DNA of 64,000 nt. Source: Prado023 sp963798745 (lineage in GTDB: Bacteria; Actinomycetota; Actinomycetes; S36-B12; CAIYMF01). A program made the translations under genes and the position numbers. The DNA lies in contig CAWCUF010000005.1 of assembly GCA_963798745.1 (NCBI GenBank), positions 1 through 64,000 of the forward strand, given 5' to 3'. Shown in pieces: positions 52,937 to 61,470 of this stretch. The stretch's first letter is position 1. Each line of letters starts with the position of its first letter. The notes beneath the pieces were generated by a model. The model saw nothing but the letters and a program-made list of their open reading frames with translations, was not told the DNA's origin and did no database searches.

Positions 52937-54370
52937 TTGTTCAGCACAGCGGAGGAAGTCCTCAAGTTCATCCAGAAGGAGGACGTCCAGTTCGTCGACG
53001 TCCGCTTCTGTGATCTGCCCGGCGTCATGCAGCACTTCAACGTCCCCGCCCAGGGCCTCCCGGAGGAGTTCTTCACCGAGGGCCAGATGTTCGACGGATC
53101 CTCGATCCGAGGCTTCCAGGCGATCCACGAGTCGGACATGAAGCTCATCCCCGATCTCGGCAGCGCGTTCCTCGACCCGTTCCGGGTCGAGAAGACGCTG
53201 ATCATCAACATGTCGATCCGCGACCCGTTCACCGACGAGCCCTACAGCCGCGACCCGCGCAACATCGCGATGAAGGCTGAGGCCTACCTGAAGTCGACCG
53301 GCATCGCCGACACCGCGTTCTTCGCCCCGGAGGCCGAGTTCTACATCTTCGACTCGGTGCGTTTCGAGACCAAGCAGAACGCCGGCTACTACTTCATCGA
53401 CTCGGTGGAGGGCAAGTGGAACTCGGGCAAGGAGTTCGACGCGGACGGCGCGGCCAACCGCGGCTACAAGACCCCCTACAAGGGTGGGTACTTCCCGGTC
53501 CCCCCGGTCGACCACTTCGCTGACCTTCGCGACCAGATGAGCCTCATGCTCGGGCGGGTCGGGCTGACCGTGGAGCGAGCGCACCACGAGGTCGGCACCG
53601 CCGGCCAGGCGGAGATCAACTACCGCTTCGACGAGCTGGCCAAGGCCGCCGATGACGTCATGAAGTTCAAGTACGTCATCAAGGGCGTGGGCTGGGCCGC
53701 GGGCAAGTCCGTGACCTTCATGCCCAAGCCCGTGTTCGGCGACAACGGCTCGGGCATGCACGTGCACCAGTCGCTGTGGAAGGACGGCAAGCCGCTGTTC
53801 TACGACGAGGCCGGCTACGGCGGACTGTCGGACATGGCGCGCTGGTACATCGGTGGGCTGCTCAAGCACGCCCCCAGCCTGCTCGCCTTCACCAACCCGA
53901 CGGTGAACTCCTACCACCGCCTGGTCCCCGGCTACGAGGCCCCGGTCAACCTGGTCTACAGCCAGCGCAACCGCTCGGCGTGCATCCGCATCCCGATCAC
54001 CGGCTCGAACCCGAAGGCCAAGCGCATCGAGTTCCGCGTGCCCGACCCGTCGAGCAACCCGTACCTGGCGTTCTCGGCCATGCTCATGGCTGGCCTCGAC
54101 GGGATCAAGAACAAGATCGAGCCGCGCGACCCGGTCGACAAGGACCTCTACGAGCTCCCGCCGGACGAGGCCGCCGACATCCCGCAGGTGCCGGGCTCGC
54201 TGCCCGCGGTGCTCGACGCACTGGAGGCCGACCACGCCTACCTCACCGAGGGCGGGGTGTTCACCGAGGACCTGATCGAGACGTGGATCGCCTACAAGCG
54301 GATCAACGAGGTGGACCCGATCCGCCTGCGTCCGCACCCGCACGAGTTCGAGCTGTACTACGACATCTGA
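52937..54370 (+). CDS. glnA: Glutamine synthetase type I
   Basis: A 477-residue GSI subunit forming dodecamers that make glutamine from glutamate, ammonia and ATP. It starts with TTG at 52937, placed by the strong AGGAGG five bases upstream and the family start MFSTAEEVLKFIQKEDVQFVDVRFCDLPG. FDGSSIRGF, EAEFYIFD, the ATP site region KPVFGDNGSGMHVHQSLWKDG, NPTVNSYHRLVPGYEAPVNLVYS and RIPITGSNPKAKRIEFRVPDPSSNPYLAFSAML are intact. Tyr405 in DLYELPPDEA matches the adenylylated tyrosine, so control by GlnE is expected. A strong terminator follows. Confidence 0.96.
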   Translation: MFSTAEEVLKFIQKEDVQFVDVRFCDLPGVMQHFNVPAQGLPEEFFTEGQMFDGSSIRGFQAIHESDMKLIPDLGSAFLDPFRVEKTLIINMSIRDPFTDEPYSRDPRNIAMKAEAYLKSTGIADTAFFAPEAEFYIFDSVRFETKQNAGYYFIDSVEGKWNSGKEFDADGAANRGYKTPYKGGYFPVPPVDHFADLRDQMSLMLGRVGLTVERAHHEVGTAGQAEINYRFDELAKAADDVMKFKYVIKGVGWAAGKSVTFMPKPVFGDNGSGMHVHQSLWKDGKPLFYDEAGYGGLSDMARWYIGGLLKHAPSLLAFTNPTVNSYHRLVPGYEAPVNLVYSQRNRSACIRIPITGSNPKAKRIEFRVPDPSSNPYLAFSAMLMAGLDGIKNKIEPRDPVDKDLYELPPDEAADIPQVPGSLPAVLDALEADHAYLTEGGVFTEDLIETWIAYKRINEVDPIRLRPHPHEFELYYDI

Positions 54371-54421
54371 TCGCACCGGTCCCTGACCTGCAGTCCGAGT
54401 CAGGTGTCCACACGAACGGTC

Positions 54422-54456
54422 GATGAGGGCCCCCGCCGTACCAGGGGGCCCTCATC
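54422..54456 (+). terminator. glnA terminator
   Basis: GATGAGGGCCCCC pairs perfectly with GGGGGCCCTCATC around a nine-base loop, 51 bp after the stop codon. TGCTTTCG follows. Confidence 0.85.
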
Positions 54457-54699
54457 TGCTTTCGTCAGCTCGACGCGCGGCGGCCCCTCCTGCGTGACGC
54501 AGGCGAAACGCCGTTCTCCGGGGGTCGCGGCCATCTCGATCCAGGTCCGCGTATCAGGTGGCCGTTCTGAGGCTCGACGAGTGGCCCGGTACGACCACTT
54601 CGCTTGCGTCGAGTTCGACCTCGGGGCACCGCCCCTGTCAGAACGACCGGTTCGTGTGCGCGATGGGCGGCATCGCACGACGTGGCGCCCGGACCCCCC
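54457..54699. other. Spacer, no supported gene
   Basis: Open frames here lack starts and similarity. The region lies between the glnA terminator and the convergent end of the MarR gene. Confidence 0.45.
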
Positions 54700-55263
54700 T
54701 CAGCCCGCGTCGTGGACGCGGGCGAGCGCCCCGGCCAGCACATCCTCGCTGCGCGCCTCGATGCTCGCGCTGAACTTCTCGACGAGTTCGGCGAAGTCAC
54801 GCAGCTCCTCGGACGTCCAGTCGGCCAGGAAGGCGTCCATCACCCAGGTTCGGATCGACACGCTCTGCGCCACCACGGCACGCCCGGTGTCGGTCAGGTG
54901 CACCACGGTCCGCCGGCGGTCGTCGGGATCGGTCCGACGAGAGATCAGCCCCTCGGTCTCTGTCTCGGCCAGCAGCCGGCTCGCGGTCGAGTGCTCGAGG
55001 CTCAGGGCCGCGGCGACGTCCTTGACCGAGACCGGCACGGTTGGGTCATCGAGGGCCTCGAGATCACCGATCGACAGGCAGGCCGCCACCTTCGCCACAT
55101 CAACAGTGCGCCCGATGGCTGGGATCGGCACCTGGGCGGTCGGCGGGCGCACCACCGCCCGACGCATCCGCAGCAGGGCGCGGTCCAGGCGCGCCACGAG
55201 GGCGGGGTCGTGAACGAGCCCGCCGAATGCGGCCTCCAGGCGGGCGTTGTCGGCACTGGTCAT
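54700..55263 (-). CDS. MarR-family transcriptional regulator
   Basis: A 187-residue winged-helix regulator, longer than the usual 140-150 because of an N-terminal extension of about 40 residues. The DNA-binding part reads SVKDVAAALSLEHSTASRLLAETETEGLISRRTDPDDRRRTVVHLTDTGRAVVAQS, with the wing DPDDRRRT conserved. It is divergent from an MMPL exporter, and two palindromes lie between the genes. The classic arrangement is repression of both genes, relieved by a small ligand that the pump exports. The start at ATG 55263 is preferred over a slightly longer frame. Confidence 0.87.
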   Translation of the reverse strand: MTSADNARLEAAFGGLVHDPALVARLDRALLRMRRAVVRPPTAQVPIPAIGRTVDVAKVAACLSIGDLEALDDPTVPVSVKDVAAALSLEHSTASRLLAETETEGLISRRTDPDDRRRTVVHLTDTGRAVVAQSVSIRTWVMDAFLADWTSEELRDFAELVEKFSASIEARSEDVLAGALARVHDAG

Positions 55264-55295
55264 GTGGGGCGCTGCCCTCCTCACGGGCGCGATAT

Positions 55296-55316
55296 TTGCG
55301 TGTGCAGCACATGCAA
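55296..55316. promoter_or_regulatory. Probable MarR operator, site 1
   Basis: A 21-bp imperfect palindrome: half-sites TTGCGTGTG and CACATGCAA separated by CAG. The two arms differ from perfect symmetry at one position. Confidence 0.7.
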
Positions 55317-55332
55317 TCTACGCTGTGCGACA

Positions 55333-55353
55333 TTGCGTGTGCGACACACAGAA
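55333..55353. promoter_or_regulatory. Probable MarR operator, site 2
   Basis: Half-site TTGCGTGTG is identical to site 1, followed after CGA by CACACAGAA. Centres of the two sites are 37 bp apart, and site 2 lies about 30 bp before the exporter start. Confidence 0.65.
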
Positions 55354-55381
55354 CTGTCGCACCCTACCTGAGGGAGCACTC

Positions 55382-57760
55382 ATGGGACCACTGTCGAGGT
55401 GGGCGGTCAACCGCCCGTGGCGGGCCCTGGCTGCCTGGCTGCTGTTCGCAGTCACACTCGGTGGACTGGCCGCGCAGTTCGGCGGCTCCTACAACGACTC
55501 GTTCGAGTTGCCGGACACCGAATCGGCCGCCGCCCAGGACCTCCTCGGCCAGATCCCCGGCGTGGAGGACGCACTGACCGCCGCGACGATCAAGGTGGTG
55601 TGGAGCCCGGAGTCGGGCGCGGTCACTGATCCCGCGACCGAGGCCGCTGCGACCGAGTTGCTCACCGAGTTGGCGGGCAATCCGTCGGTGGCCTGCGTCG
55701 TGACACCGTATGGCGCGCCCCTGGGCGTCAGCTGCCCCGAGCCCGTCGACCAACCCGGTGCCGAACAGGCCCCGGGCGACGCCGCCGAGGGGGACGCTGG
55801 CGAGACCGTGCCCGGCGGCGAGTCCGCTGATGCCACTGCCGCCAGCAATGCACCCACCGACGAGCAGGCCAAGGTCCTGGCGGGCATGGGCCCGGCCGGG
55901 ATCAGCGTGGACGGCTCGGTGGGCTACGCCACGGTCACCTTCGGCTCCCCCGCGGACCAGATCCCGAGGGCCGACCTCACCGCGGTGCTCGAGTCGGTTC
56001 AGGGCGCGAACGGCGACGGCCTGGCCGTCGGTGCCGGCGGGCAAGCCCTGGACGCGGCCGCCGCCGAGCCGCCGAGCTCGGAGGCGATCGGCGTGACGAT
56101 CGCCCTGTTCATCCTGCTGTTCGCCTTCGGCTCCCTGATCGGCGCGCTGCTGCCCGTGGGTACCGCCCTGCTGTCGCTGGGCCTCGGCCAGGCGCTGGTC
56201 CTGGTCACCGCCAACTTCTTCAACGTCGCCACCTTCGCGCCCACGTTGGCCGCGATGATCGGCCTGGGCGTCGGCATCGACTACTCGCTGTTCGTCATCA
56301 ACCGCTACCGGCAGGCCCTCGAGGTCGGTCGTGCGCCCATGGACGCGGTCCTGGAGTCCGTGCGGACCGCCGGGCGCTCCGTGCTGTTCGCAGCCATCAC
56401 CGTGATCATCGCCCTGAGCGGACTGTTCGTGATCGGGTTCGAGTTCTTCAACGGCCTGGCCGTGGCCTCGATCGGCACGGTGCTCATGATGCTGCTGGGC
56501 GCGACGTTCCTGCTGCCGGCGGTGCTCTCGCTGCTGGGCAGTCGGGCCTTCGCGGTCCGGATGCCGTGGGCCCGCAAGCCCAAGGTCCACAACCCAGCCG
56601 GCTCCGGTTTCGCCCGCTACGGCCAGTGGCTGCAACGGCACTTCCGGGTGGTCGGCGCCGTCTCGCTCGGGTTCGTGATCCTGCTCGCCCTGCCGATCGG
56701 CTCGATGCGCCTCGGCTTCACCGACGACGGGGGTCGGGCGGAGGGCACGTCGGCCCGGATCGCCTACGACCTGGTCGCCGAGGGCTTCGGCCCCGGCGTC
56801 AACGGGCCTTTCATCGTCACCGCACAGACCAGTACGCCCGGGGACAACGCCTCGGTGGCGCAGCTCGCCGGTGCGTTGAGCGCCGACCCGGGGGTGGCCA
56901 TGGCCATCCCGTTCCCGATGGCACCCGACGCTTCCGTCAGCGCCGTCCAGGTCATCCCGACCACCTCTCCCCAGGCAGTCGAGACTGAGGAGCTCCTCGT
57001 CCGGATCCGCAGCGAGGTGATCCCCCCGGTGGCCTCCGCGACGGGACTCACTGCCTTGGTCGGCGGCACGCTGGCGATCACCTCGGACTTCACCACCGTG
57101 CTGACCGACGCCCTGCCGTTGTTCCTGCTCGTCGTGATCGGATTCGGCTTCCTGACCCTGGTCCTGCTGTTCCGCTCGATCCTGGTACCGCTGACCGGTG
57201 TCGTGACCAGCCTGCTCTCCCTGGCCGCGGCCATGGGCGTCACCGTCGCGGTCTTCCAGTGGGGATGGCTGGCCGACTTCTTCGGCGTGCCTACCACCGG
57301 GCCGATCATGCCGTTCCTGCCGATCATGGTGTTCGCCATCCTGTTCGGCCTGTCGATGGACTACCACGTGTTCCTGGTCAGCCGGATGCAGGAGGAGTGG
57401 GGTCACACCCGCGACAACCAGAAGGCCGTGCGCCGCGGCCTGGCCGCGTCGGGACGAGTGGTCATGATCGCCGCGGCCATCATGATCAGCGTCTTCGCAG
57501 CATTCGTCCTGGGCGACGAGCCTACGATCAAGCTGTTCGGCCTCGCACTGGCCAGCGCAGTGCTGTTCGACGCCTTCGTGATCCGGCTGATCATCGTGCC
57601 CTCGGTCATGTACCAGCTGCACGACGCCAACTGGTGGCTGCCGAGCTGGCTGGAGCGGATCCTGCCCAACGTCGCGGTGGAATCCGAGGAGGACGCCGCG
57701 TTCGAGGACGCAGAGATCGACGACATCCCCGATGACACCCCGGCCCCAGCCCTGCGCTGA
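55382..57760 (+). CDS. MMPL-family RND-type exporter
   Basis: A 792-residue membrane transporter with the RND two-fold repeat. Helix 1 is WRALAAWLLFAVTLGGLAAQF. An external loop (about 40-220) contains an acidic, low-complexity insert (GAEQAPGDAAEGDAGE). Helices 2-6 have LIGALLPVGTALLSLGLGQALV and the proton-relay signature GLGVGIDYSLFVINRYR. The second half repeats this with GLSMDYHVFLVSRMQEEW. MMPL proteins export lipids or amphipathic compounds, driven by the proton gradient. GAGGGAG lies five bases before ATG 55382. Control by the divergent MarR protein is likely from the two operators. Confidence 0.9.
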   Translation: MGPLSRWAVNRPWRALAAWLLFAVTLGGLAAQFGGSYNDSFELPDTESAAAQDLLGQIPGVEDALTAATIKVVWSPESGAVTDPATEAAATELLTELAGNPSVACVVTPYGAPLGVSCPEPVDQPGAEQAPGDAAEGDAGETVPGGESADATAASNAPTDEQAKVLAGMGPAGISVDGSVGYATVTFGSPADQIPRADLTAVLESVQGANGDGLAVGAGGQALDAAAAEPPSSEAIGVTIALFILLFAFGSLIGALLPVGTALLSLGLGQALVLVTANFFNVATFAPTLAAMIGLGVGIDYSLFVINRYRQALEVGRAPMDAVLESVRTAGRSVLFAAITVIIALSGLFVIGFEFFNGLAVASIGTVLMMLLGATFLLPAVLSLLGSRAFAVRMPWARKPKVHNPAGSGFARYGQWLQRHFRVVGAVSLGFVILLALPIGSMRLGFTDDGGRAEGTSARIAYDLVAEGFGPGVNGPFIVTAQTSTPGDNASVAQLAGALSADPGVAMAIPFPMAPDASVSAVQVIPTTSPQAVETEELLVRIRSEVIPPVASATGLTALVGGTLAITSDFTTVLTDALPLFLLVVIGFGFLTLVLLFRSILVPLTGVVTSLLSLAAAMGVTVAVFQWGWLADFFGVPTTGPIMPFLPIMVFAILFGLSMDYHVFLVSRMQEEWGHTRDNQKAVRRGLAASGRVVMIAAAIMISVFAAFVLGDEPTIKLFGLALASAVLFDAFVIRLIIVPSVMYQLHDANWWLPSWLERILPNVAVESEEDAAFEDAEIDDIPDDTPAPALR

Positions 57761-57796
57761 GGTACGCCGGGGGCCACCTGAGGCCCGGCTCGGCGG

Positions 57797-57802
57797 TAGC
57801 CT
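57797..57802 (+). promoter_or_regulatory. -10 box, leaderless start of ACT protein
   Basis: TAGCCT ends six bases before ATG 57809. No ribosome binding site is present. Confidence 0.55.
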
Positions 57803-57808
57803 CCTGCC

Positions 57809-58333
57809 ATGGCCACCCTCGTGCTCACGGTGATCGGTGACGACCGGTCAGGTCTGGTCTCCGCCCTGTCCGGTGTCATCGCCGATCACGACGGCAGTTG
57901 GCAGCGCAGCCAGATGGCGCGCCTGGCGGGCAAGTTCGCCGGCATCGTCGTCGTGGCGGTGCCCGACGACCGCGCGCAGGCCCTCATCGACGAACTCGGG
58001 CCGCTGGGGACGCAGGGACTGCTCGACGTCACGGTCGAGCGCGGCTCCGACGAGGGGGCCACGGTGGCCGACGCCACCAGGATCAGCCTCGAACTCGTCG
58101 GAGCCGACCGCCCGGGGATCGTGCACGACATCTCCCGCGTCCTGGCCGAGCAGCTGGTCGGCATCGAGGACCTGCGTACCGCCACGCGCGAGGCGCCGAT
58201 GGCCGGCGGGATGCTGTTCGAGGCGACCGCGACCCTGCTCGCCCCGCCTGACGTGCCGATCGCCGACCTACAAGCGGTGCTCGAGGAGCTGGCCAACGAA
58301 CTGATGGTGGACCTGTCGCTGTCGGCCGAGTGA
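57809..58333 (+). CDS. Double ACT-domain protein (GcvR-like)
   Basis: A 174-residue protein made of two ACT domains: ATLVLTVIGDDRSGLVSALSGVIADHDGSW (1-75) and RISLELVGADRPGIVHDISRVLAEQLVGIEDL (about 92-170). The DDRSGLV and DRPGIV turns are the ligand-binding signatures. The layout is that of the glycine cleavage repressor GcvR of enterobacteria, where the protein binds a regulator instead of DNA. In actinobacteria its partner is unknown. A link to the gcvT gene 15 kb away is speculative. Confidence 0.8.
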   Translation: MATLVLTVIGDDRSGLVSALSGVIADHDGSWQRSQMARLAGKFAGIVVVAVPDDRAQALIDELGPLGTQGLLDVTVERGSDEGATVADATRISLELVGADRPGIVHDISRVLAEQLVGIEDLRTATREAPMAGGMLFEATATLLAPPDVPIADLQAVLEELANELMVDLSLSAE

Positions 58334-58364
58334 GGTCTGCGGGAGGTCTGCGGGAGGTCTGCGG
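58332..58364. repeat. Three perfect 11-bp tandem copies
   Basis: GAGGTCTGCGG is repeated three times without gaps between the ACT-protein stop and the convergent VOC-protein stop. Confidence 0.9.
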
Positions 58365-58365
58365 C

Positions 58366-58806
58366 TCAGGCCTCGAACACGACCGATCCGGTGTAGCTGA
58401 TCATCCACTCGATGCCGAACCGGTCCGAACAGCCCCCGAACCACTCCGCCCACTCGGTGGGCTCCGGCTCCATCGATACCGCTCCCCCGTCGGACAACGC
58501 GTCGAACAACCGCTGGGCCTCATCGACATCATCGGCCTCGAGGTGCAGCGCGAAATCATTGCCCGAGCGGAACTCCTGACCCAGTGAGCTGAGCAGGTCG
58601 GTCCCCATCAGCATGGTGCCGTCCGACAACCGGAGCGCGGCATTGGCCACCTTGTCCTTGTCGGCCTCGGGCAGCTCACCCATCGAGGCACCGAAGTCCC
58701 GGTATCGGGCCACTCCCAGCACCTCAGCCCCGAGCACCTCGGCGTAGAACGCGAAGGCCTCCTGCGTGGTCCCGTCGAAGTTCAAGTAGGGCGTCAGCGA
58801 CTTCAT
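58366..58806 (-). CDS. VOC-superfamily protein (PhnB/glyoxalase-like)
   Basis: A 146-residue protein of the PhnB-type vicinal-oxygen-chelate group. MKSLTPYLNFDGTTQEAFAFYAEVLGAEVLG, ALRLSDGTMLMGTDLL and GNDFALHLEADDVDEAQRLFDALSDGG precede the end WAEWFGGCSDRFGIEWMISYTG, the PhnB hallmark. Proteins of this type are common in actinobacteria and mostly lack known substrates. The ATG at 58806 is chosen over 58809 because GAGGAG is then five bases away. The gene is intact and stands alone. Confidence 0.85.
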   Translation of the reverse strand: MKSLTPYLNFDGTTQEAFAFYAEVLGAEVLGVARYRDFGASMGELPEADKDKVANAALRLSDGTMLMGTDLLSSLGQEFRSGNDFALHLEADDVDEAQRLFDALSDGGAVSMEPEPTEWAEWFGGCSDRFGIEWMISYTGSVVFEA

Positions 58807-58870
58807 CATGGCTCCTCGGCGCGGGGTTCGGAGGCTAGCAGCGCCCGGCCACCTGGACCAGGGGTCGGGA

Positions 58871-59167
58871 TCAGTCGCCGGGCCACTCGCCAGTCCAACG
58901 CTCGAACAGCCGGGCACCACCACGCTGGGTGATGGCCTTGACCAGGGAGAACACAGCGCCCTGCAGGGCCGCGGCGGCAAGCACCTCCCGCATGCGGTAC
59001 TCCGACTCCAGTGGCTGCGGCGGATCGGCCGCGTCGCCGGGGGTGGCGTGCTTCCACGTGACCTGGACCAGGCGTCCAGCGATCACGCCGGCGATGATGC
59101 TCGAGGTGATCCCCACCGGCTTGTAGAGGATCTTGGCGGAGGTCGTGCTCTGCTTCTGGGGTCTCAT
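58871..59167 (-). CDS. DUF4235 small membrane protein
   Basis: A 98-residue actinobacterial protein. SAKILYKPVGITSSIIAGVIAGRLVQVTWKHATPGD forms the first membrane segment. REVLAAAALQGAVFSLVKAITQRGGARLFERWTGEWPGD holds the second and the conserved RGGARLFERWTGEWPG end that defines DUF4235. GGAGG lies 11 bases before ATG 59167, somewhat distant. The role is unknown. Confidence 0.83.
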   Translation of the reverse strand: MRPQKQSTTSAKILYKPVGITSSIIAGVIAGRLVQVTWKHATPGDAADPPQPLESEYRMREVLAAAALQGAVFSLVKAITQRGGARLFERWTGEWPGD

Positions 59168-59333
59168 CGGTCGTGGTCCTCCATGGCATCGTGAATGGAC
59201 AACTGCTGGATCCCTCACCAGATGGTGTTCCACCGACCGATGAGTCGAACTCACCCCGCAGGGAACCTCTTCCCGCGGATCAGCGGGTCATACCCGATGA
59301 GCGGAGTTCCACTGCCCGCCAGAGCCAGGACGG

Positions 59334-59699
59334 TCAGGCCAAAGTCGTGGGCACGTCGAAGGCAGCCACGACACGCGCCAGGTCACGTGCCGACAGGCCC
59401 TCGGCCCGCTGACCCAAGTGCAGGTCCATCACGTCGTACCGGGCGGCGGTCTCGGCATACTCGATCTTGTCCACCGCCCCGGTGGGCGACACGTCGGAGC
59501 GCGCCATCACGCCGTGCTTGCTCCACAGCACGATCTGGTGCCCGCGCAGTCCCGCTACGTTGTGGACCTGGAGCTCCTCGGACCCGGGGACCATGAACTC
59601 CAGGACCTTGATGCCCTCGGGCAGTGCGACGATCGTCTCGGGCTCCCAGCGGATCAGGCGAGGCCAGCAGTTCCGGAATCGTCGGGCGGATCTGGGTCA
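59334..59699 (-). pseudogene. Class II aldolase (rhamnulose-1-phosphate aldolase type), internally deleted
   Basis: ATG 59699 sits seven bases behind AAGGAG and begins MTQIRPTIPELLAS. About 14 codons later the frame changes to RLIRWEPETIVALPEGIKVLEFMVPGSEELQVHNV, the C-terminal half of a class II aldolase. It continues QIVLWSKHGVMARSDVSPTGAVDKIEYAETA to the stop at 59334. The N-terminal domain with the zinc HxH and catalytic Glu is missing, some 130-150 residues, so an internal deletion fused start and end out of frame. Similar genes split rhamnulose-1-phosphate in L-rhamnose catabolism. The intact start, ribosome binding site and operator show recent decay. Confidence 0.72.
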
Positions 59700-59715
59700 T
59701 GGTCCTACTCCTTGC

Positions 59716-59731
59716 ATTGAATCGTTTCAAT
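59716..59731. promoter_or_regulatory. LacI-type operator upstream of the aldolase remnant
   Basis: ATTGAATCGTTTCAAT is a 16-bp near-perfect palindrome with the central CG typical of LacI-family sites. It lies immediately upstream of the ribosome binding site of the aldolase pseudogene. No LacI regulator is encoded in the window. Confidence 0.7.
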
Positions 59732-59964
59732 CAGACCATCGCCGTTTCCGTGGCCGGCGCAACTGTCGAGATTCGGTGCACTTGAGTGGGGGTTGCTGGT
59801 CCTCACCCCCGACAAGGGCAGCATGCTTCTGGAGTCGCCCTGTCGGGGCTGGCTGCTAGGTCGCTGCGGGTGTCGTACGGTGGGTAGGCCCTGGGGAGGC
59901 GCCGGCAACGGCAGTGGACAGGGCCCAGGTGCTAGGGACGTACTGGACCATTGGCGCTGGGGTG
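59732..59964. other. Spacer, no supported gene
   Basis: About 230 bp between the HyfG-like stop and the aldolase operator. No HyfI/NuoB-like gene follows HyfG here, and no clear hairpin terminator was found. Confidence 0.45.
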
Positions 59965-61470
59965 TCAGAGGTCGTTCCCGGCGTAGGACTGGTTGAAGCT
60001 CTTGTTGACCAGGGGGAAGTCCGGGACGATCGTGTCGGTCAGTGAGACGGGCAGTGCGGGCCAGTTGAACCACGAGGGGTCGACGACCTTCACCCGCGCG
60101 AGGGTGCCGTCGCCGGCCAACTCGACCCGGTTGCACAGGGTTCCGCGCCACGCCTCGACCACGCCGAGCCCTGCTCGGGTGGGCGTACCTGAGGTCGGCG
60201 GCCCGATCTCCGCCGGGTGCGCGGGCTGCCTGCCGGCCGACCCCATGCGTTGGGCAAGCTCCTCGATCAGCGCGACGCTGGCCGTGACCTCGCGCACTCG
60301 GACGCTGAACCGGGCGAGCACGTCGCCGTCGCTCTCGATGGCCGGGGTGAACGGGCCGAGGTCGAGGAACGGGTGGTCATGGCGGGCGTCGATGCCGCGC
60401 CCGGATGCGCGGGCGACATAGCCCAGGGTGTCCAGGTGCTCGGCCTGCGCCAGCGTGAGCACCGCGGTGCCGGTGAAGCGGCCGGCGACCACGCTGTTGT
60501 CCAGGGTGATCCCGACGATGTGGGCCAGTTCGTCAGCCACATCGCGGATCAGGGCCACGTCGGGTGCCTGGGTGAGGGTCGCGCCGCCGAGCGTGATACC
60601 GCCGCGGAGCAGCCGGTGGCCGGTCACGGCCTTGTTGTGGCGCAGCAGGGTCTCGCGGAGTCGTTGAGTATGTGCGTGGGCGATGCCGTAGCCGACGTCG
60701 TTGGCGATCGCCCCGAGGTCGCTGACGTGGTTGTAGACGCGCTCGAGCTCGAGCAGCAGTGCCCGACGGGCCGTGCTGGGTTCGTCCACGACGATCCCGG
60801 CTGCCTCCTCGACAGCCATCACGTAGGCGAGGGTGTGGCCGACGGCGGTGTCGCCGCTGATCCGCTCAGCCAGTTCGATCCCGTCGACCGGTGCCCGGCC
60901 CTCGAAGAGCTTCTCGATACCGCGGTGCACGAACCACAGGCGTGCCTTCATCCGCAGGATCGTCTCGCCGACCACGGAGAACCGGAAGTGCCCCGGCTCG
61001 ATCAGTCCGGCGTGGATCGGTCCGACGGGGATCTCGTACACGCCGTCGCCGCGGACCGCGGTGAAGGGGAACGAGCCGAGGTCGGGAGCGAATCTCGGGG
61101 CAGGATCGGCGTCGCGCAGCATGGGGTGCCAGCCGCTGGGCCAGTGCCCGTGCCGGACGAGCCGTCGGGGCTGGGGGTGGCCCTCTGCCCGGATCCCGTA
61201 GAGGTCGTGGACCTCTCGCTCGAACCGGCTCGCCGGGTGGGACACGGCGGCCAGCGTGGGGATCCAGGCATCCGAGCGACCGACCGTGACCGTCAGCTCG
61301 GCCCGCTGGCCGACCGGGCGCAGGAACGAGTACACGATGCGGAAGCAGTCAGCATCCTCGTGGGCAGCCACAAGGGCCAGCCGCCAACCGTCGTCGAGCA
61401 TCCCGGAGGCAAGAGCGGGCAAGTCGTCGCGCGCGACGTCGCGGCAGCCGGTGTGCGGCGATGCGGTCAT
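59965..61470 (-). CDS. HyfG/HycE-like large subunit (NuoC-NuoD fusion) lacking NiFe ligands
   Basis: A 501-residue protein related to the catalytic subunit of group 4 hydrogenases and complex I. Residues 1-110 are the 30-kDa NuoC-like part (FEREVHDLYGIRAEGHP). The remainder is the 49-kDa NuoD-like part (RGIEKLFEGRAPVDGIELAER, VYNHVSDLGAIANDVGYG). Where hydrogenases have the first CxxC, this protein reads ERISGDTAVGHT (202-213). At the C-terminus DPSWFNWPALP and NKSFNQSYAGNDL replace DPCxxC. It therefore cannot bind NiFe in the normal way. M. tuberculosis HycE (Rv0087) is a comparable protein. The start overlaps the HyfF-like stop (ATGA). Confidence 0.87.
   Translation of the reverse strand: MTASPHTGCRDVARDDLPALASGMLDDGWRLALVAAHEDADCFRIVYSFLRPVGQRAELTVTVGRSDAWIPTLAAVSHPASRFEREVHDLYGIRAEGHPQPRRLVRHGHWPSGWHPMLRDADPAPRFAPDLGSFPFTAVRGDGVYEIPVGPIHAGLIEPGHFRFSVVGETILRMKARLWFVHRGIEKLFEGRAPVDGIELAERISGDTAVGHTLAYVMAVEEAAGIVVDEPSTARRALLLELERVYNHVSDLGAIANDVGYGIAHAHTQRLRETLLRHNKAVTGHRLLRGGITLGGATLTQAPDVALIRDVADELAHIVGITLDNSVVAGRFTGTAVLTLAQAEHLDTLGYVARASGRGIDARHDHPFLDLGPFTPAIESDGDVLARFSVRVREVTASVALIEELAQRMGSAGRQPAHPAEIGPPTSGTPTRAGLGVVEAWRGTLCNRVELAGDGTLARVKVVDPSWFNWPALPVSLTDTIVPDFPLVNKSFNQSYAGNDL

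Noticed and set aside
54457..54699. Possible small gene behind glnA
   Set aside because: Frames lack starts with ribosome binding sites, and none gives recognisable sequence.
57761..57790. GGCC-ACCTGA-GGCC hairpin after the MMPL gene as terminator
   Set aside because: The stem is only four base pairs, too weak to claim.
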